A stretch of DNA of 64,000 nucleotides, from NCBI RefSeq assembly GCF_009913435.1, contig NZ_CP047895.1, positions 2,797,001-2,861,000 on the forward strand. The letters run 5' to 3'. Below are positions 1-8,703 of the stretch, in pieces. Position 1 is the stretch's first letter. Each line of letters opens with the position of its first letter. The notes under the pieces are model-generated. The model was given only the letters and a program-made list of their open reading frames with translations. It was not told the DNA's origin and did no database searches. The position numbers were made by a program, and so were the translations under genes. This stretch comes from Sphingomonas changnyeongensis (lineage in GTDB: Bacteria > Pseudomonadota > Alphaproteobacteria > Sphingomonadales > Sphingomonadaceae).

Positions 1-13
1 TGAAGGCGGCGGG

Positions 14-322
14 TTATGCGGCCTCAGCAATAAGCGGCTGCTCGGTGGCAGCCCAATTCCACGGCATGAGTTCATCCCAGCGCGAGGCTGGCCGACCGCT
101 GGCGATCTTCTCAATGACGTCAGCGATGTAGGCCTGCGGTTCGATGCCGTTGAGCTTTGCCGTTTCGATAACCGAATAGATGGCGGCGGGGCGCTCGCCT
201 CCTGCCTTCGATCCCGCGAAGAGCCAGTTCTTGCGGCCATAGGCGAGCGCCTTGGCCATCGCCGACTTGGGCGAGAGGCGACGCAAGGCATCGTCGATGG
301 TGCCGCGCAGCTCGTCGACCAG
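14..322 (-). pseudogene. IS66-family transposase, C-terminal remnant
   Basis: Only about the last 100 residues of an IS66 TnpC-type transposase are left. The visible signature is the IS66 C-terminal block: a run reading YGRKNWLFAGS, then GGERPAAIYSVIETAKLNG, then a DELMPWNW-like end. The open frame continues upstream to 463, but the roughly 47 extra residues have no IS66 character, so the 5' part of the gene (DDE catalytic core and zinc-binding region) has been lost or replaced. The stop is a TAA at 14-16; the IS end would lie left of the window. It sits inside the integrated element bounded by the tRNA-Ser, consistent with IS decay in a genomic island. It cannot encode an active transposase. 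Confidence 0.85.
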
Positions 323-478
323 TGGCCTAGCTCTGTCTTGCCGCCGTTGCCGACGCATATCGGGCGGTTGGCCAAGGTGATGCCCCAAACCGAACATCAA
401 ACTAAAGCCATTCCCGCATGCATCGATCTCCTGCCGGTCACCCGAGCAGAAACCGCCGCCCAAACCGCGCTTCCGGCC

Positions 479-1783
479 CTAACGCCGCGGCCCGGTGAGG
501 AGATCGAACGCGCTCTTCTGGCCCTTCATCAGATGCTCGGCCCACTCGGTCGCAAGCTCGAGGCGGCGCGGCATGTAGGCGGCGCGATTGTAGCGCAGTT
601 CTGACGGCGACAGCCCCTGCGGGATATGGGCGAGCATCAGGTCGACGACCATGCGTTCGGTCTGCCGCCCGACCTCGTCGATCGGCAGCGCACTGATGCG
701 CTCGTTCCAATAGGTTGCGAACGCGGCCCGCCAGCCATGGGGAACATGGAGCCCCTGATAGCCGAGCCGGTTGTACAGATACCCCACTGCATTCTCGCTC
801 ATCGGCACGTGCGACGAGCGGTTCGAGCAGAAGGGCAGCGGGCCTCGGCCTGTCAGCTGGCGCACCGCCTGCAGCACTTCAACGGCGTGGGGAGAAAGGG
901 GCACGCGGTGCGCGAAGCTTTCGTCTCCCCTCAGGTCTGCGTCCTGCTTCATCCGGTCGGCCGGGATGATCCAGATCGGCCCGTCAAACCGATCGTCGCG
1001 GGCAAAGCCGTCCATGTTGAAGAACTCGCTCCACGGCGCGGTCCGGATCATGCCGGGGCGCTGGGCGGTCAGCGCCATGAACCGCGATGCCAGCTTGGTG
1101 ACCGGATGCGCCCCAGCCTGATCGACATCGGCGATCAGCCGCCGGAGCTTGTCGGCCGAGGTCAGCGCCGGGCGCAGCTTGGCGCGCGGCACGGGCTTCA
1201 GGCTTCTGACGAGGTCGGCCGAGAGCGGCTGGCTGACCATCCCCCTGCCTCTGGCATAAGAGGACACCGCCCGGATCCGCTGGAGGAGGCGACGGGCGGT
1301 CTCGATCGCGCCGCGTTTCTCGACCTTGGCGAGCACGGCGAGGACGACTTGCTCGTCCACCCGCGCCATCGGCAGCTTGCCGATATGCGGAAACACGTCG
1401 CGCTCAAGGCTCGTGATCACGTCACGGGCGTGCACGGGCTTCCAGCGATCAAGCTGGGTCGCATACCAGTCACGCGCAACCGCCTCGAATGTCTGCTCAT
1501 GCCCTGTCGCTGCCACCAGCTTCGCGACCTTCGCCTCGACGCCCGGATCGATGTGCTCGCGCAGCTGCTTCTTGGCCGCTTCCCTGCGCAGCCGGGCTTC
1601 GGCCAGACTGAGCTGGGGGTAGGTGCCAAGCACCAGCGCCTTCTCCTTGCCGGCAAAGCGATATTTGAGTCGCCATGATCTGTGGCCGCTGGGGGTCACG
1701 AAGAGATACAGCCCGCCGCTGTCGGCAAGCTTGTACGCCTTGTCGCGCGGCTTGGCTTTCCGGATTTCGAGGTCGGTCAGCAT
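479..1783 (-). CDS. P4-type tyrosine integrase of an integrated element
   Basis: A 434-residue site-specific recombinase. Residues 1-90 form the DUF4102-type arm-binding domain (begins MLTDLEIRKAKP, with a LGTYP motif), residues about 100-200 the SAM-like core-binding domain, and the rest the catalytic domain. Expected catalytic residues are visible: Arg242 in TAQRPG, His349 and Arg352 in HGWR, His386 in LAHIP and Tyr403 in RAAYMPRR. I chose the ATG at 1781-1783 because the recognisable domain starts there; the frame is open to 1846. The gene is oriented away from the tRNA-Ser whose 3' end lies about 155 bases upstream, the usual arrangement for integrases that use a tRNA 3' end as attachment site. 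It appears intact and could still be functional. Confidence 0.93.
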   Translation of the reverse strand: MLTDLEIRKAKPRDKAYKLADSGGLYLFVTPSGHRSWRLKYRFAGKEKALVLGTYPQLSLAEARLRREAAKKQLREHIDPGVEAKVAKLVAATGHEQTFEAVARDWYATQLDRWKPVHARDVITSLERDVFPHIGKLPMARVDEQVVLAVLAKVEKRGAIETARRLLQRIRAVSSYARGRGMVSQPLSADLVRSLKPVPRAKLRPALTSADKLRRLIADVDQAGAHPVTKLASRFMALTAQRPGMIRTAPWSEFFNMDGFARDDRFDGPIWIIPADRMKQDADLRGDESFAHRVPLSPHAVEVLQAVRQLTGRGPLPFCSNRSSHVPMSENAVGYLYNRLGYQGLHVPHGWRAAFATYWNERISALPIDEVGRQTERMVVDLMLAHIPQGLSPSELRYNRAAYMPRRLELATEWAEHLMKGQKSAFDLLTGPRR

Positions 1784-1821
1784 ACCCCCAACTCCATCTT
1801 TCCATACCCCCAGGATACCCC
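1781..1821. repeat. Direct repeats at the integrase start (possible recombinase or regulator sites)
   Basis: The 10-mer CATACCCCCA occurs at 1781-1790 and again, identically, at 1803-1812, with a third partial copy (ATACCCC) at 1815-1821. The first copy contains the integrase start codon. Closely spaced direct repeats beside an integrase gene fit arm-type integrase binding sites or sites for autoregulation, but this role is inference. Confidence 0.5.
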
Positions 1822-1936
1822 TTCGGGAGCGTGGATTTGGGCACACGCAGCCGGAAGGCGCTGGACAGCACCTTCGCAGAAAAGCGCAGTTTTCTTGATG
1901 TTTAGATAACGCCGTGGACGTCGATGGACGGGATTG

Positions 1937-1975
1937 TGGCGGAGCGGGAGGGATTCGAACCCTCGATACGGTTTT
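1937..1975 (-). other. Probable attachment site at the tRNA-Ser 3' end
   Basis: The integrase lies immediately downstream of the 3' half of the tRNA-Ser gene and points away from it. P4-type integrases commonly recombine within the T-arm and 3' end of a tRNA gene, leaving the gene intact and a duplicate of its 3' end at the far end of the element. The second copy would be left of position 1, so the core length cannot be read here; the coordinates mark only the likely zone. Confidence 0.4.
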
Positions 1976-2027
1976 GCCGTATACTCACTTTCCAGGCGAG
2001 CGCCTTCGACCACTCGGCCACCGCTCC
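1937..2027 (-). tRNA. tRNA-Ser (anticodon GGA)
   Basis: On the minus strand the sequence folds as a class II tRNA with a 7-bp acceptor stem (GGAGCGG with CCGCTCC), discriminator G, encoded CCA at 1937-1939, a long variable arm and T-loop TTCGAATC. The anticodon loop CTGGAAA gives anticodon GGA, reading UCC and UCU. The integrated element at 1-1936 abuts its 3' end, and the tRNA sequence itself is intact. Confidence 0.96.
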
Positions 2028-2117
2028 GCATGCGCTGGAAGTCGGTGTCCCTAGCCTTGTGCGGCGGCGGAGACAAGCGCCCTTCCCTCGGCTGGCCGCG
2101 CATGGCATCGCTTGGGC

Positions 2118-3131
2118 ATGACGCGCTTTGCAATGCTGGCGGCCGGTGCCGCCGCGCTCACCTCTCTGGCGGCTGCGGCCGTCGCCGGGCCGGATGCCCG
2201 GCAGGCCAGCGGGGCGGTGCTGCCCCCGCCCCGTGCCGAAGCACCGGCCCCCGCGCCCGTGCTGTCGCCGGGCGAGATCGCGGCCCAGGCACCGGCGGCG
2301 GACTGGATCGCGATTGCCGCCGATGATCTGCTGGTGATGGATCTGGCGCCCGGCGCGCGCGGGCAGGCGCGGCGCGTGGTCATTCAGCTGATGCCGCCGC
2401 CATTCGCCGTGCCGTGGGTGGCGAATATCCGCACGCTTGCCGCCGCGCATTGGTGGGACGGGCTGAGCGTGGTGCGCGTGCAGGACAATTATGTCGCGCA
2501 ATGGGGCGATCCCGATGGCGAGACCCCGGCCCGGGCCAGGCCGCTGCCCCCGGCACTGCGGCCGACCAGCGATGCGCCCTATCAGCTGCGCGGCGATGCG
2601 CCGGGCTGGCAACGCTTTGCCGGGCTGACCATCCCGCGCGGCACCCCCGCTGGCTATACGGCGTTCGAGGCCGGCTGGCCGGTCGCGGCGGAAGGCACGC
2701 CCGATCATGCCGCGCGCTGGCCGGTGCATTGCTATGGCATGGTGGGCGTCGGGCGCAATCTTGCCCCCGATCGCGGCACCGGGGCCGAGCTTTATGCGGT
2801 GATCGGCCATGCGCCGCGCCATCTGGATCGCAACATCGCGCTGGTCGGGCGGGTGGTCGAGGGCATCGAGCATCTGTCGAGCCTGCCGCGCGGCACCGGG
2901 CCGCTCGGCTTTTATGCCGACCCGGCGGAGCGGGTGGCGATCCGGCAGGTGCGGCTGGCGAGCGCCCTGCCCGCCGCCGAACGGCCGCGGCTTGAATATC
3001 TGTCGACCGACAGCGCCGCCTTCCTCCGCTATGCCGAAGCGCGGGCGAACCGGCGGGACGCATTCTTCAACCTGCCCGCCGGCGGGGCTGATATCTGCAA
3101 CATTCCGGTGCCGGTGCGCCGGGCGCGCTAG
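2118..3131 (+). CDS. Secreted cyclophilin-type peptidyl-prolyl isomerase
   Basis: A 337-residue protein with an N-terminal signal peptide (hydrophobic run ending near AVAG at residues about 20-25) followed by an Ala/Pro-rich linker and a cyclophilin-like domain from about residue 80. The segment around [20 protein letters not shown] and [20 protein letters not shown] corresponds to the start of the cyclophilin fold in sphingomonad homologues. The predicted role is proline isomerisation during folding of exported proteins in the periplasm. ATG at 2118 is preferred over a TTG two codons earlier. The gene ends 100 bases before the convergent helicase gene, with a dispersed repeat between them. 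The cyclophilin assignment is moderately firm; activity is not established because the canonical active-site residues are not all obvious. Confidence 0.8.
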   Translation: MTRFAMLAAGAAALTSLAAAAVAGPDARQASGAVLPPPRAEAPAPAPVLSPGEIAAQAPAADWIAIAADDLLVMDLAPGARGQARRVVIQLMPPPFAVPWVANIRTLAAAHWWDGLSVVRVQDNYVAQWGDPDGETPARARPLPPALRPTSDAPYQLRGDAPGWQRFAGLTIPRGTPAGYTAFEAGWPVAAEGTPDHAARWPVHCYGMVGVGRNLAPDRGTGAELYAVIGHAPRHLDRNIALVGRVVEGIEHLSSLPRGTGPLGFYADPAERVAIRQVRLASALPAAERPRLEYLSTDSAAFLRYAEARANRRDAFFNLPAGGADICNIPVPVRRAR

Positions 3132-3191
3132 AGCGTTTTCAAGCCGGGTGGACTCACCCGGCGACTCGGAAAACGCGGTAAAACAGAAAGC
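3129..3191. repeat. Dispersed intergenic repeat (GAGCGTTTTC family), copy 1
   Basis: The stretch starts TAGAGCGTTTTC, contains a short hairpin (CCGGGTGGACTCACCCGG), then GGAAAACGCG and an AAAACAGAAA tail. I recall this layout from a widespread alphaproteobacterial intergenic repeat with the same ends. It overlaps the stop codon of the cyclophilin gene. A second, more diverged copy lies at 51921-51988, again overlapping a stop codon. Confidence 0.6.
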
Positions 3192-3230
3192 TGATCCGCC
3201 CGGCTGGCCGACGGCCCCAAATGCCGCAGG

Positions 3231-4923
3231 TTAGCGCGGTCGGCGCGGGCCTCCGGGGCGCGGCCCGGGCCGGCCCTGGCGGAAGGGTGGCCGGGGGCCG
3301 CCGCGTCCGCGCGGGCGGGCGGCGGGCCGTCATGCGGCATGATCCGCACATCATCGCCATCGTCCGGCCCGGCCGTGCGGGCAAAGGCGGCGGCAAAGGC
3401 CGGGGCAATGGCGCGCGGCACCTCGAACAGCGTTTCATCGGGCAGGATGCGGATCGCGCCGATCTGCGCCTTGGCGACATGGCCGCGCCGGCACAGCAAC
3501 GGGACGATCCAGCGCGGATCGGCCTGATGCCGCCGCCCGACATTGAGGCGGAACCAGACGGCATCGACGCCGCCCTGTCGGTCGGGCCGGGGCCCGCGTT
3601 CCTGCTCGGCCGGGCCGGAATCGACCAGTTCTTCGGGCTGGGGCAGCGCCGCGCGGTGCATGCGGACCAGCGCGCCGGCCAGTTCGGCGGGCGAACGCTC
3701 GGCCAGCAGCATGGCCGCGATCGCTTCATCCTCCTCGTCCAGCTCGACCGGGGCGATCAGCCGCTCGGCCAGCCGCTCGCGGTCGCGCAGGCGGATCTCC
3801 TCCGGCCCCGGGCAGGCGGCCCAGGTCACGGGGATGCGCGCGCCGCGCAGCATCATGTCCACCCGGCGGCGGCGCGGATAGGGAACGATCAGCACCGCAG
3901 TGCCCTTGCGGCCCGCGCGCCCGGTGCGGCCGGAACGGTGCTGCAGCGTCTCGGCATCGCGCGGCAGTTCGACATGGATGACAAGGCTGAGGCTCGGCAG
4001 GTCGATCCCGCGCGCGGCAACGTCGGTCGCCACGCACACCCGCGCCCGGCGGTCGCGCAGCGCCTGCAGCGCGCGGTTGCGTTCCGCCTGGCTGTGTTCG
4101 CCCGACAGGGCAACGGCGGCAAAGCCGCGCTCGACGAGGCTGGCATGCAGATGGCGCACGGCATCGCGCGTCGCGCAGAACAGCATCGCGGTATCCGGAT
4201 CGTGGAACCTGAGCAGGTTGATGACCGCATGTTCGATGTCGGACGGCGCGACGGCGATCGCCTGATGATCGATATCGCCATGCCCGCGCGCCTCGCCCAC
4301 GGTCGAGATGCGCAGCGCATCGCGCTGATAGCGCTTGGCAAGTGCTGCAATCGGTCGCGGCATGGTGGCGGAGAACAGCAGGGTCCGCCGCCCCTCGGGC
4401 GTCGCGTCGAGAATCTCTTCCAGATCCTCGCGAAAGCCCATGTCGAGCATCTCGTCCGCTTCGTCGAGCACGGCGACGCGCAGCGCCGACAGGTCGAGCG
4501 ACCCGCGTTCGAGATGGTCGCGCAGCCGCCCCGGCGTGCCGACGACGATATGCGCCCCGCCGTAAAGCGCGCGGCGCTCACGCGACGGATCCATGCCGCC
4601 GACGCACGGCGCGATGCGCGCCCCGGCCTGGCCGTACAGCCATTCCAGCTCGCGCGCGACCTGGAGCGCCAGTTCGCGCGTCGGTGCGATCACCAGCGCC
4701 AGCGGTGCGCCGGCCTGGGGCAGCCGCGCGGCATCGCCGAGCAGATCGGCAGCCATGGCAAGCCCGAAGGCGACTGTCTTGCCCGACCCGGTCTGGGCGG
4801 ACACCAGCAGGTCGCGGCCGGCGGCCTCGGGTTCGAGAACGGCGGCCTGGACCGCAGTGGGGCGGCATAGCCGCGCGCGACAAGCGCCTCGCCAAGCGAG
4901 GCCGGAAGATCAGGAAACGTCAT
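3231..4923 (-). CDS. DEAD-box ATP-dependent RNA helicase, DbpA/CsdA-like (two apparent frameshifts)
   Basis: The core motifs are all present: SAQTGSGKT, PTRELA, GTPGR, DEAD followed by EMLDMGF, SAT, RGIDLP and HRSGRTGRAG, then a DbpA-type RNA-binding domain (VWFRLNVGRR). Its role would be RNA remodelling in ribosome assembly or decay. The N-terminus (MTFPDLPASLGEALVARGYA, ATG at 4921-4923) is in a different frame from the core; one extra base in the G run at 4859-4862 joins them and restores the Q-motif region. Near 3312-3335 another missing base is implied: the shifted frame gives an Arg/Gly-rich tail ending in TAA at 3231-3233, whereas the unshifted frame runs into the intergenic repeat and stops at 3128. 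The repaired protein is about 564 residues. Both lesions are probably sequence errors; as read, the gene is broken. Confidence 0.88.
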
Positions 4924-4970
4924 GAGCCGCTCCCCATGGGCGAGGAGGCCGCCCGGCACAAGGCGGAAAA

Positions 4971-6184
4971 CTACGTGACCGGTTCCTCGGCAAGCGCAAG
5001 CCCCGCCGCCCGCCCGCTCGCCCAGGCCCATTGGAAATTATATCCGCCGAGCCAGCCGGTCACATCCACCGCCTCGCCAATCGCATAAAGGCCGGGCACG
5101 CGCCGCGCCGCCATCGTCTTGGACGACAGCTCGGCGGTGCTGATCCCGCCCGCCGTCACCTCGGCCTTGGCGAAGCCTTCGGTCCCGGTCGGGTGAAAGG
5201 CCCAGCCGCCCAGCCGCGCGGCGGCGGCGCGCAGCAGCCGGTCGGGCGCGTTGCCAAGCTCCGCCGTCAGCCCGAGGTCGGCGGCGATGCCGGCGGCCAG
5301 CCGGTCGGCCAGCCGTTCGGGCAGCGCCTCGCGCAGCAGCCGGGCAAGGTGCAGGCGCGGGCGTTCGCGCTTGGCCGTGACCAGCCAGTCGGCATCGCGC
5401 CCGGGCAGGAAATCGATCGTCACCGCCTCGCGCGGCCGCCAATAGGAGGACACCTGCAGGATCGCCGGGCCGGACAGGCCGCGATGGGTGAACAGCGCCG
5501 CCTCGGCAAACGCCCCCTGCCCGGCGCGCGCGACGACGGGGCGGACACGCCCGACAGCTCGCGGAACAGCGCCTCCTCGCCCGACAGGGTCAGGGGCACG
5601 AGCGCCGGGCGCGGCTCGACCAGCTTCAGCCCGAACCGGCGGGCCAGCTCATAGGCAAAGCCCGTCGCGCCGATCTTCGGGATCGACGGCCCGCCGGTTG
5701 CAATCACCAGCGCGGGTGCAGCGGCGGTGCGATCACCGTGCCCGATGCGGAACAGCCCGTCGCCATGCTCGACCGCCGTCACCGGCGCGCCGCAGCTGAG
5801 CTCGACCCCGCCCATCCGGCATTCCTCGACCAGCATGGCGACGATCTGGCGCGCCGATCCGTCGCAGAACAGCTGGCCCAGCGTCTTTTCGTGCCAGGCA
5901 ATGCCATGCCGGTCGACCAGCGCGATGAAATCCTGCGCGCCATAGCGGCTGAGCGCAGAACGGGCGAAATGCGGATTGGCCGACAGGAACCGGTCGGGCG
6001 CGGTGTGGATGTTGGTGAAGTTGCAGCGCCCGCCGCCCGAAATCAGGATCTTGCGCCCCGGTTCATCGGCATGGTCGATCAGCAGCACACGCCGCCCGGC
6101 CTGGCCGGCGGTCGCCGCGCACATCAGCCCGGCCGCCCCGGCCCCGAGGATGATGGCATCATATCTGGAAACTGCATCGGTCAC
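4971..6184 (-). CDS. BaiN/HI0933-family FAD-dependent oxidoreductase (apparent frameshift)
   Basis: The first part (GTG start at 6184) has the dinucleotide fold IILGAGAAGLMCA and the family motif GGGRCNFTN; the last part, in another frame, has the C-terminal FAD-binding segment with YAIGEAVDVTGWLGGYNFQWA. One missing base in the G run at 5538-5541 explains the break: restoring it gives a continuous protein of about 404 residues, the normal length for this family. The enzymes bind FAD; their physiological substrate is generally not known. It lies directly downstream of the DUF454 gene on the same strand, 52 bases apart. Confidence 0.88.
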
Positions 6185-6236
6185 GGCCGCGCCCTATCAT
6201 GCCGCCCGGCGACGGCGATGCACAAAAAAGCGCCCG

Positions 6237-6590
6237 TCAGGCGTCGGGCCGGGTAAGGATGAACCCGCCGCAGACGAGCGCCACGATCAGCGGCACCGCC
6301 GCCCAGGGCAAAGGCAGCGCGACCAGCCCGATCACCGCGCTGCCGCCAAGGCCAAGCGTGGCAGCGATCTTGGCCTTGCGGCCGATGGCACGGCGCTCGC
6401 GCCAGGCGCGGATCGGCGGGCCGAAGCGCGGATCGGCCAGGATCCGCGCCTCGAGCGCCGGATTGCCCCGCGCAAAGCAGAAGGCGGCGAGCAGCATGAA
6501 CGGCACCGTCGGCACGATGGGCAGCGCCATGCCGATCACGCCCAGCGCGACCGAGATCAGCCCCGCCCCGTGCCACAGCCAGCGCCGCAT
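6237..6590 (-). CDS. DUF454 (YbaN-like) inner-membrane protein
   Basis: A 117-residue protein with hydrophobic segments at about residues 8-38 (containing GVIGMALPIVPTVPFMLLAAFCFARG, the recognisable DUF454 core) and 75-112. The short loop between them carries basic residues (RAWRERRAIGRKAK). Length and motif match the family; function is unknown. It is 16 bases downstream of the UbiB-type kinase gene on the same strand, so the two are probably cotranscribed. Confidence 0.88.
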   Translation of the reverse strand: MRRWLWHGAGLISVALGVIGMALPIVPTVPFMLLAAFCFARGNPALEARILADPRFGPPIRAWRERRAIGRKAKIAATLGLGGSAVIGLVALPLPWAAVPLIVALVCGGFILTRPDA

Positions 6591-6606
6591 CGCTGTGCTC
6601 TCCCGG

Positions 6607-8016
6607 TCAGAGGTGCGGCGCGACGAGCGCGCCCATATCGACGACCGCGCCCAGCCGGCTGGCGATCAGATAGACGCCACCCAGCTTGCGCTGGACGAAC
6701 AACGCCTCGGCCGGGGGGACGTGCCACAGCTCGCGCCGCTTCGCCATCGCCAGCCCCTGATCGCGCATCCGTTCGGCAAAGCCGCGATCGGCGAAATCGA
6801 ACCGCCCGCCGGCGCGCAGCGGCGCCATCGCCATGTCGGCCATGGCCAGAATTTCGGCCTTGCGCTCGGCCGGCACGCGCGGATGGACAAGGCCCAGCGC
6901 CTCTGCCGCCGCCCACACCGCCGCCTGGTCGCCGCCCAGCCCCGCCCGGCCAAGGGTGCGATAGCCCTCGGTCATGGCCGGATCGATGGTCCGCGTCGCC
7001 CCGAAATCGAGCAGGATCACCCGCCCGCTTGACGGATCATAGAGGAAGTTCGCCAGATTGGGGTCGGTCTGCATCAGGCCGAAGCGGAACAGCTCGTCGA
7101 GCACCAGCCGGATGAGCGCGGTCGCCAGCCGGTCGCGCTCGGCCTGGGGGGCGGTTTCGGCCGCCTCGATCGGCAGCCCGGCGACATAGTCCATCACCAG
7201 CACCGCCGGACGGGCGAGATCCTCGACGAGGCCAGGGACGATGAAATCCGCGTCGCCGGCCAGTGCCGCGCGGTAGCGCGTCAGGCAATCGGCCTCGCGC
7301 AGATAATCGGCCTCGTCGCGCAGCTGGCGCTTCGCCTCGGCCAGCAGCGGCCCCAGATCCAGCCCCTCGGGCACCAGCCGCGACATTGCGAGCAGCGTGG
7401 CGACATTGTCGACATCGCTGTCGATGCTCAGCCGCACGCCCGGATACTGGATCTTGATCGCGACATCGCGGCCGCAGGTCAGCCGCGCCCGGTGGACCTG
7501 GCCGATCGAGGCGGCGGCGATCGGCGTCCAGCCGAAATCGGCAAACCGCGCCCCCCAGCCCGGTCCCCAATGCCGGTCGAGCACCGCCTGCACCTGCCCG
7601 CGCGGCATCGGCCGGGCATCGGCGCGCAGCCGGGCGAGGATGGCGGTCAGTTCAGGCGGCAGCAGATCGCCGGCATCCATCGACATCAGCTGGCCAAGCT
7701 TCATCGCCGCGCCGCGCAGATTGGCGAGGCTGTCGGCGACGCGCAGCGCATTGGCCGGGGTCAGCAGCAGATCGGGCAGGCTGGGGCGGCGGCCGCGCGC
7801 CATCTCGCGCGCGCCGCCCAGGATCATGTTGCCGGCCACGCCCGCCGCCAGTCCGCCAAACCGGGCAAGGCGGCTGATCCGCCCGGTCGGCACCGGCGCG
7901 CCGCGTTCGGCCCGGGATGGCGGGGGGGACGGTGATGGCGATCGGGCGGCATCCGCTGCACGCCCATTGCCCGCCCGCCCCTGTTCACCCGCCCTGCTGT
8001 CGCTGTCGCCGGCCAT
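6607..8016 (-). CDS. ABC1/COQ8 (UbiB) family atypical kinase
   Basis: A 469-residue member of the ABC1 family, which supports ubiquinone biosynthesis in bacteria and mitochondria. Visible hallmarks are the KxGQ motif (KLGQLMSMD), the AASIGQVHRA nucleotide loop, and a catalytic block QTDPNLANFLYDP followed by LLDFGATR. QTDPN rather than QADPH resembles the mitochondrial COQ8/ADCK3 branch more than E. coli UbiB. The N-terminal 45 residues are Pro/Ser/Arg-rich and low complexity. I chose ATG at 8014-8016, preceded by AAAGGGG, over in-frame starts up to 8175. A hydrophobic patch around residues 50-65 may mediate membrane association. Confidence 0.9.
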   Translation of the reverse strand: MAGDSDSRAGEQGRAGNGRAADAARSPSPSPPPSRAERGAPVPTGRISRLARFGGLAAGVAGNMILGGAREMARGRRPSLPDLLLTPANALRVADSLANLRGAAMKLGQLMSMDAGDLLPPELTAILARLRADARPMPRGQVQAVLDRHWGPGWGARFADFGWTPIAAASIGQVHRARLTCGRDVAIKIQYPGVRLSIDSDVDNVATLLAMSRLVPEGLDLGPLLAEAKRQLRDEADYLREADCLTRYRAALAGDADFIVPGLVEDLARPAVLVMDYVAGLPIEAAETAPQAERDRLATALIRLVLDELFRFGLMQTDPNLANFLYDPSSGRVILLDFGATRTIDPAMTEGYRTLGRAGLGGDQAAVWAAAEALGLVHPRVPAERKAEILAMADMAMAPLRAGGRFDFADRGFAERMRDQGLAMAKRRELWHVPPAEALFVQRKLGGVYLIASRLGAVVDMGALVAPHL

Positions 8017-8295
8017 GCCCTGCCCCTTTCCCGTCGCGCCGGACTGGCGCACGCACCGGCTGAGGCCGCGATATGGGCATGCGCCCCGGCCTTGCAATGA
8101 CCGGGAACCGGTGTCGGCCATCGCGGCAATCCCTGAGTTGCAGCCGCCTCGCCGGCAGACCATCCCGGTCGCCACGCGAATCCAGTTGCGTCCGGGATCG
8201 GGCGAAGCGCCGCAGCGTGCCGGGTTTCATTTACTCCGTCTTAACCGGCACATGCGATGCTCGCTGAGGGGACGTTTGCCGCGACGGGACTACGT

Positions 8296-8703
8296 ATGTT
8301 GAAACACCCGCCTTCCTCGTCTCCCCCGCCCCGTATTCTGGTCGTCGATGACGAACCCGATCTGCGCGAGGAGCTGTGCGAGTGGCTGGCGCTGCGTGGT
8401 CTGCCGGCGGTCATGGCCGGAGACGTGGAGGGCGCGCTGGGCGTGTTGCGGGTCCTGCACGGGATCGAGACGGTGCTGACCGATATCCGTCTGGGCAGTG
8501 CCAGCGGACTTGATCTTGTCCGTCGCGCGCGACGCGATCCGGCGCTTGCCGGACGGCATCTGCACTTCGCGCTGATGACCGGCCAGACCGACCTCACCGA
8601 CCATGCGCGCGACGAGATTGCCGAGCTTGATGCCGTGCTGCTCGCCAAGCCCATCGACCTTGGCCGGCTGCTCGGCCTGCTTCAGGCACCCCGCGCGGCA
8701 TGA
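8296..8703 (+). CDS. Single-domain response regulator
   Basis: A 135-residue receiver domain without output. The acidic pocket (VVDDEPDLRE), the phosphoacceptor Asp63 in LTDIRLG, the Thr in MTGQTD and the conserved Lys in LAKPIDL are all visible. The start at 8296 sits just before the domain; an in-frame ATG at 8257 is also possible. The stop overlaps the start of the next gene (ATGA), so it is translationally coupled to the histidine kinase and is presumably its partner or a phosphate sink. The 279 bases between this gene and the divergent kinase-like gene at 8016 hold the likely promoters for both; I see no recognisable operator there. Confidence 0.93.
   Translation: MLKHPPSSSPPPRILVVDDEPDLREELCEWLALRGLPAVMAGDVEGALGVLRVLHGIETVLTDIRLGSASGLDLVRRARRDPALAGRHLHFALMTGQTDLTDHARDEIAELDAVLLAKPIDLGRLLGLLQAPRAA

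Noticed and set aside
14..463. Complete IS66 element
   Set aside because: Only the C-terminal end of the transposase is present, and the upstream 47 codons of the frame do not match; no terminal repeats seen.
1781..1821. Beginning of a CRISPR array or replication iterons
   Set aside because: Only two full copies of 10 bases with uneven spacing and no cas or rep gene. No CRISPR-like repeat was found anywhere in the window.
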